From Prevotellaceae bacterium UBA4301 (GTDB lineage: Bacteria; Bacteroidota; Bacteroidia; Bacteroidales; Bacteroidaceae): DNA of 25,573 bases. A program made the position numbers and the translations under genes. Location of the stretch: contig DGUV01000030.1 in the NCBI GenBank assembly GCA_002395775.1, forward strand, positions 1-25,573, written 5' to 3'. Below are positions 24,290-25,573 of this stretch, piece by piece (within the stretch, counting starts at the first letter, position 1; each line of letters opens with the position of its first letter). The notes under the pieces are model-generated. The model searched no databases. It was not told the origin of the DNA and worked only from the letters and a program-made list of their open reading frames with translations.

Positions 24290-25573
24290 CTATCTCTTCT
24301 TCGGCCTCAGCGTGATGAGGGGGATGAGCATTTCCTCCATGGAGATACCGCCGTGCTGAAAGGTGTTGCGGTAGTAGGAGACGTAGTAGTTGTAGTTGTT
24401 AGGATAGGCAAAGAAGCTGTCGCCCAGGGCAAAGATGTAGGCCGTGGAGAGGTTGGGCGCAGGGAGCTTGGCCTTGAGCGGGTCGCGGATTTCAAACACC
24501 TCGCGGGGGTTGTAGCTGAGGTTCTTGCCCAGTTTGTAGCGCAGGTTGGTGTTGGTGTTCTTGTCGCCTATGACCTTTATGGGAGTGTCACAGCGGATGG
24601 AGCCATGGTCGGTGGTGAGGATGATGGTGTAGTCCGAAGCGGCAAGGGCACGGAAGAGGTCCTTGACGGCCGAATGGCGGAACCACGAGAGGGTGATGCT
24701 GCGGTAGGCGGCTTCGTTGTTGGCCAGTTCGCGCACCATACGGCTTTCGGTGCGGGCATGGGAGAGCATGTCGATGAAGTTGAGGACGACCACATTGAGG
24801 TCAAACCCTTGCAACGAGGGCAACTGCTGGACAAACTTGTCGGCGGCCTGCGAGTCGTTAATCTTGTGATAGGTGAAGGTGTGACGCAGGCGATAGCGGT
24901 CGAGCTGGGTCTTGATGAGGGGGGCCTCGTTGAGGTTCTTTCCTTCCTCGCTATCCTCGTCCACCCACAACTGGGGGAACATCTGGGCTATGAGGTTGGG
25001 CATGAGACCCGAAAAGATGGCGTTACGGGCATACTGCGTGGCGGTGGGCAGAATGCTCATGTAGAGGTCTTCCTCTACGTTGAATTGGTCGGCAATCTCT
25101 GTCTGCAGGGTGCGCCACTGGTCGAACCGGAAGTTGTCGATGACCAGGAGGAACACCTTCTCGCCGCGCTTGAGGGCGGGAAAGACGCGCGACTTGAAGA
25201 TGTCGGGACTCATGAGGGGACGGTCCTGATCGTCCTCAATCCAGCGCATGTAGTTGCGACGGATAAATTTCCCATAGGCTTGATTGGCCTCCTGCTTCTG
25301 CTGGGCAAGCATTTCGGTCATCTGGCTGTCGGCAGCGGTGAGTTCCTGTTCCCAATATGTGAGGCGACGATAGACTTCCGTCCACTCTTCGAACGTGCTT
25401 GCATCCTGAATCTGCATGCTTATGCGGGCAAAGTCCTGCTGATAGCCTGTTTGCGAGACTTCGGTGACAATCTCCTTCTGGTGGATGTTACGCTTCAGTG
25501 TCAGCAGTATCTGGTTGGGGTTGACAGGTTTGATGAGATAGTCGGCTATCTTGGAGCCGATGGCCTGGTCCAT
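24290..25573 (-). CDS. porX: PorX-type response regulator with PglZ/alkaline-phosphatase domain, 5' end missing
   Basis: The 427 visible residues run off the right edge. PorX proteins are about 515-525 residues, so about 90 residues of the receiver domain, including the phospho-acceptor Asp, are missing. The fragment starts inside the receiver (IADYLIKPVNPNQILLTLKRN, with the conserved K-P). A helical linker follows (about 30-130), then the PglZ/alkaline-phosphatase-superfamily domain: VFLLVIDNFRFDQW (metal-binding D146), LPTATQYARNAIFSG (Thr at 177/179, nucleophile region), NFIDMLSHAR, TTDHGSIR (metal D-H) and a conserved C-terminus HGGISMEEMLIPLITLRPKKR split over the last 21 residues. PorX, with kinase PorY, controls type IX secretion genes. 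The domain has been reported to cleave oligonucleotides. The ATG at 25573 is internal, not a start. Confidence 0.92.
   Translation of the reverse strand: MDQAIGSKIADYLIKPVNPNQILLTLKRNIHQKEIVTEVSQTGYQQDFARISMQIQDASTFEEWTEVYRRLTYWEQELTAADSQMTEMLAQQKQEANQAYGKFIRRNYMRWIEDDQDRPLMSPDIFKSRVFPALKRGEKVFLLVIDNFRFDQWRTLQTEIADQFNVEEDLYMSILPTATQYARNAIFSGLMPNLIAQMFPQLWVDEDSEEGKNLNEAPLIKTQLDRYRLRHTFTYHKINDSQAADKFVQQLPSLQGFDLNVVVLNFIDMLSHARTESRMVRELANNEAAYRSITLSWFRHSAVKDLFRALAASDYTIILTTDHGSIRCDTPIKVIGDKNTNTNLRYKLGKNLSYNPREVFEIRDPLKAKLPAPNLSTAYIFALGDSFFAYPNNYNYYVSYYRNTFQHGGISMEEMLIPLITLRPKKR

Overview
The window looks like a chromosomal segment of a gut- or rumen-type Bacteroidales, most likely Prevotellaceae. 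The evidence is: repeated promoters of the Bacteroidota type (TTTG, 19-20 bp, TAnnTTTG); no Shine-Dalgarno boxes; a PorX-type regulator of type IX secretion; a psd-pssA-DUF4834 gene set; a two-gene 2-oxoacid:ferredoxin oxidoreductase; and a large set of secreted plant-glycan hydrolases. The genus is an inference.

Layout. (1) 1-1127: the 5' end of pckA (minus) diverges from upp (plus). Their shared intergenic region holds two promoters and short-period TTAAAC-type tandem repeats. (2) 1151-11516: a carbohydrate-utilisation block. A minus-strand operon runs GH95 -> GH98 -> GH43 with gaps of only 26-27 bp, from a near-consensus promoter. A GH115 alpha-glucuronidase is transcribed divergently from the same 183-bp region. 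GH98 + GH95 + GH115 + GH43 together resemble the enzyme set Bacteroides ovatus uses on highly decorated cereal (corn) glucuronoarabinoxylan. No SusC/SusD pair or sensor lies in the window. The GH98 gene carries a one-base frameshift near its 5' end. (3) 11551-14527: korB and korA (minus) behind a tRNA-Arg(CCU) gene. (4) 14592-16235: a phospholipid operon psd-pssA-DUF4834 (minus), with psd and pssA overlapping by 4 bp. (5) 16429-20887: dnaE, thioredoxin and a small acidic protein (plus), ending at a 15-bp perfect hairpin. (6) 20956-22565: tsaE and an unrecognised exported protein, both minus, each with its own promoter, separated by an unusual 21-22-bp periodic repeat. (7) 22721-25573: a TPR lipoprotein/membrane protein with a probable C-terminal DNA-binding domain, 24 bp downstream of porX, whose 5' end lies beyond the window.

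How the parts may work together: GH95, GH98, GH43 and GH115 would strip L-galactose or fucose, cleave the backbone, and remove arabinose/xylose and (methyl)glucuronic acid from complex xylan. The GH98 protein has a type IX-like C-terminal tail, and PorX regulates that secretion system, but the two loci are 18 kb apart and any link is inference. The remaining genes are central housekeeping.

I did not find a wholly new multi-gene system. The best leads are the orphan GH95-GH98-GH43/GH115 block with its frameshifted GH98, the recurring 8-bp leader repeats in front of pckA and trxA, the periodic TTTACC array upstream of tsaE, and the porX-linked TPR/HTH membrane protein.
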